The notes under the pieces were generated by a model, which worked only from the letters and a program-made list of their open reading frames with translations, searched no databases and was not told the DNA's origin. DNA of 64,000 bases, from assembly GCA_963971285.1 (NCBI GenBank), contig OZ020252.1, positions 9,771,662 to 9,835,661 of the forward strand. The letters are read 5' to 3'. The position numbers were made by a program, and so were the translations under genes. Below, one piece after another: positions 61,907-64,000 of this stretch; position 1 is the first letter of the stretch, and every line of letters begins with the position of its first letter. The DNA comes from Astropecten irregularis (Eukaryota; Echinodermata; Asteroidea; Paxillosida; Astropectinidae).

Positions 61907-62227
61907 TTAAAGATGGTATCATACTTTGGTAAGAAACCAAAAAAGAAATGTTCACAGATTTACCTATAACTTACAGGATATGAAGTTGGTGGTGGTAGAA
62001 ACATACTGTTAAAATTTTCCGCCTAAAATGGTGTATTTTACGACCGAAAATCTGTTTGATCTCCTAAAAGATCAAAAATAAAAGAGAAAAGACTTAAGAA
62101 ATACTGTGGCCATTTTTCATTGTTTTCTCAAAAAGTGGGCACCGTATGGGACTGAAATTTTCCTTGATATTTTTGCCCACGAATCTGTATTTCTTTGACA
62201 AAAACCAAAGTATGATATTACCTTTAA
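61907..62227 (+). mobile_element. MITE family A copy 9
   Basis: Both TIRs present; a small internal deletion gives 321 bp. Confidence 0.85.
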
Positions 62228-62343
62228 ACCTTCAGTTCCTTTCAGGACCACACACACTCCAAAAAGGGTACACAGGTATATGGTGTCTTATTCTTTCTAG
62301 TACTACCAGCATGCAGCACGAGCAAATTATGATCACCTAATAA

Positions 62344-63047
62344 CAGTGTTGTAGTAAAGTACCAAAATTCGAGTACCGAGTTTTCCGAGTACACACAGAG
62401 TGCCGATCGAGTAAGGGCCGAGTCTGAGTATTTGTTAATCAAGTCCTGGGCCAAAATAAAATGAGTTAGAGTTTTTCAGAGTCCGAGTACGGGCCAAGTT
62501 CGAGCACAAAGACATTGAGTACGTCCCAAGTACATTTTTTAAACTAGAACATTGCGCCATATGTGCCCAATAGAGAATGTGACGCATTATTGTGTGTACA
62601 TGTGCATAACCTCTCCTGCCATATGATATTTCGTCGCCTTTTTAGGTAGAAAATGCCGCATGTGGTGAACGCAAATGCAGCCCATGGAAAGAAGGCTATA
62701 ATTTATTTTGCTGGTATTTTTGTAGTGTTTCATAGGAATAGGATGATACAAAAATTTGCACCAAGGATACTGCATGCGCTGCATGGAGTCGATAACGCAA
62801 TACATTCATCATTATTTTTATAAGTTAAGTATTGAAAAAATCCAAATTTTCTTTCGAGTACTTGCAACTGGGATCGAGTTCACCGAGTACAATTTGTTGA
62901 GTTCGGGGACGAATCTGAGTATGAAATTACAAGTACGAGCCGAGTACTTGTTTTTTTTTTAGTACTTATGACCAAGTACGGGCCAAGTACTTATTAACAC
63001 TCGAATTGTACTCGAGTTCGAGTTTGAGTATGAGTACTCCAACACTG
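62344..63047. mobile_element. hAT-like element filled with GAGTAC/CGAGT repeats
   Basis: Ends CAGTGTTGTAGTA and TACTCCAACACTG. The outer parts are dense in GAGTAC, CGAGT and GGGCCAAGT motifs; 62540-62850 differs and may be a nested insert. Flanking 8-mers CCTAATAA and CCAATTAA are only similar. Confidence 0.6.
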
Positions 63048-63794
63048 CCAATTAATTGAGAATGACACGTTGCACTTCTTCATTTTAACCCTAGTGTACT
63101 CCCACAAAAAAAAAAAAATGTGTCTCCATTTTCCAAAAAGGAGGGGAGGGGATGATTTCTAGGGTACAGAAGTCCAATTTGAATCCACTATAAAGTATCC
63201 ATTGCAGATTCTAATAGGTACTTGGTAGATTGGGGGCATATTGACTGTGACAACAACAAAAAGAGAGAAAAAGACGGCAAAACGTGAAATGGCGGCATCC
63301 ATCCAGCGCTTTAATCATATTGACACATGATAGTGTCTATTGTACATCGCCTCTGGCTTCCAATTGCTATGATCCTATCAATTTAACATGCCCCAGTTTT
63401 CTTTGGGTGAACGACAAGAAGAAGACGACGAAAAAACAAACCTAAAAAAAAAAAAACGTCTTGAACATGTGTAGACATTGTCCTCAAATGGCCGATCCTA
63501 TGTCACCAGTTCAAAGGCGGTGCAGGCACGACCGCGCATATATAGTGCCTTCCGGCAAGGGGGGGGGGGGGAGGGGGAGAGGGGGTTAGGGGGAGGGAGT
63601 GCGAAATGCAGAAAGTATGCAAATGGTGCTATGAGCACCGAGACACGTTAATGCAAATCAAAGACAGCAACACCACTTGTCTACGAAATGTGGCCGTCTT
63701 TTTAACCGGATGCAGCTGTAATTATATTGTGTGCTGCATCAGCGCTGGCATTATGTGCATACTGAACTTTATTGATTTGCTTTATAACAAATAT
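63048..63794. other. Presumed intron, no gene
   Basis: Poly-A and poly-G tracts (G run at about 63560-63573) and otherwise unrecognised sequence. Confidence 0.45.
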
Positions 63795-64000
63795 TTAAAG
63801 GTTTACTGTAATAAAATTTGGGAAAGGCGTAAAAATGATTTAATATTATTGCTTAATATACTATATAAATTTACATGTTTATGTAAGTGCTTAATTTTGA
63901 CCCTAAAGTTACAAAATAAGTAGATGTATGCCCCATCCCCCCAAAAAGTCCCCCTTGGAACCGATCCTTGCAACAAAGCCGGGTGATGTCACCTACAAAA
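63795..64000. mobile_element. MITE with AAAGGTTTACTGT ends, copy 2, cut by window end
   Basis: TTAAAGGTTTACTGTAATAA and later AAGTGCTTAATTTTGACCC align with the first half of 49370-49789. Confidence 0.75.

Overview
The window is animal nuclear DNA: AT-rich, with multi-exon genes split by GT/AG introns, diverged tRNA-derived SINEs, LINE 3' ends, a BEL/Pao LTR retrotransposon, a DIRS-like retrotransposon and dense families of short inverted-repeat elements (MITEs). The two host genes and the kinds of repeat suggest a marine deuterostome invertebrate, most likely an echinoderm. The species cannot be fixed from sequence alone.

Two host genes can be modelled exon by exon. On the + strand (3817-10489) seven exons encode a 663-residue type I membrane protein. 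It has a signal peptide, an N-terminal MANSC domain, a long Ser/Thr/Pro-rich mucin-like stalk, one membrane helix and a short C-terminal tail ending in a DYLINGMY motif; this is a MANSC1-like gene. On the - strand (58056 down to 23805) eleven exons encode the last 452 residues of a KCNQ1-type voltage-gated potassium channel: S3, S4, S5, pore with TTIGYGD, S6, the IQ/calmodulin helix A, helix B and the C-terminal assembly coils. The 5' exons (N terminus, S1, S2) were not found and probably lie beyond 64000. Exon lengths 79, 97, 141, 111, 96 and 76 match vertebrate KCNQ1 exons as I recall them.

Layout: 1-3.8 kb holds a decayed LINE fragment and repeats. 3.8-10.7 kb is the MANSC1-like gene, whose introns hold a satellite and several MITEs. 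10.7-23.7 kb is intergenic, made of MITEs, tandem repeats and SINE remnants. 23.8-58.1 kb is the KCNQ1-like gene. Its 16.7-kb intron between 27760 and 44445 is about 90% two retrotransposons: an almost intact, very young BEL/Pao element (28071-36920; 977-bp LTRs with one difference seen; 5-bp target duplication) and a decayed DIRS-like element (37601-43733) that keeps inverted terminal repeats and an internal complementary region. 58.1-64 kb is presumed upstream KCNQ intron, again filled with MITEs and SINEs.

No complete undescribed system is evident. The most interesting signals are the three-level nesting (BEL inside one MITE inside another), the preserved DIRS architecture in a dead copy, hammerhead-ribozyme-like cores in two repeat families, and repeats that sit next to KCNQ splice sites.
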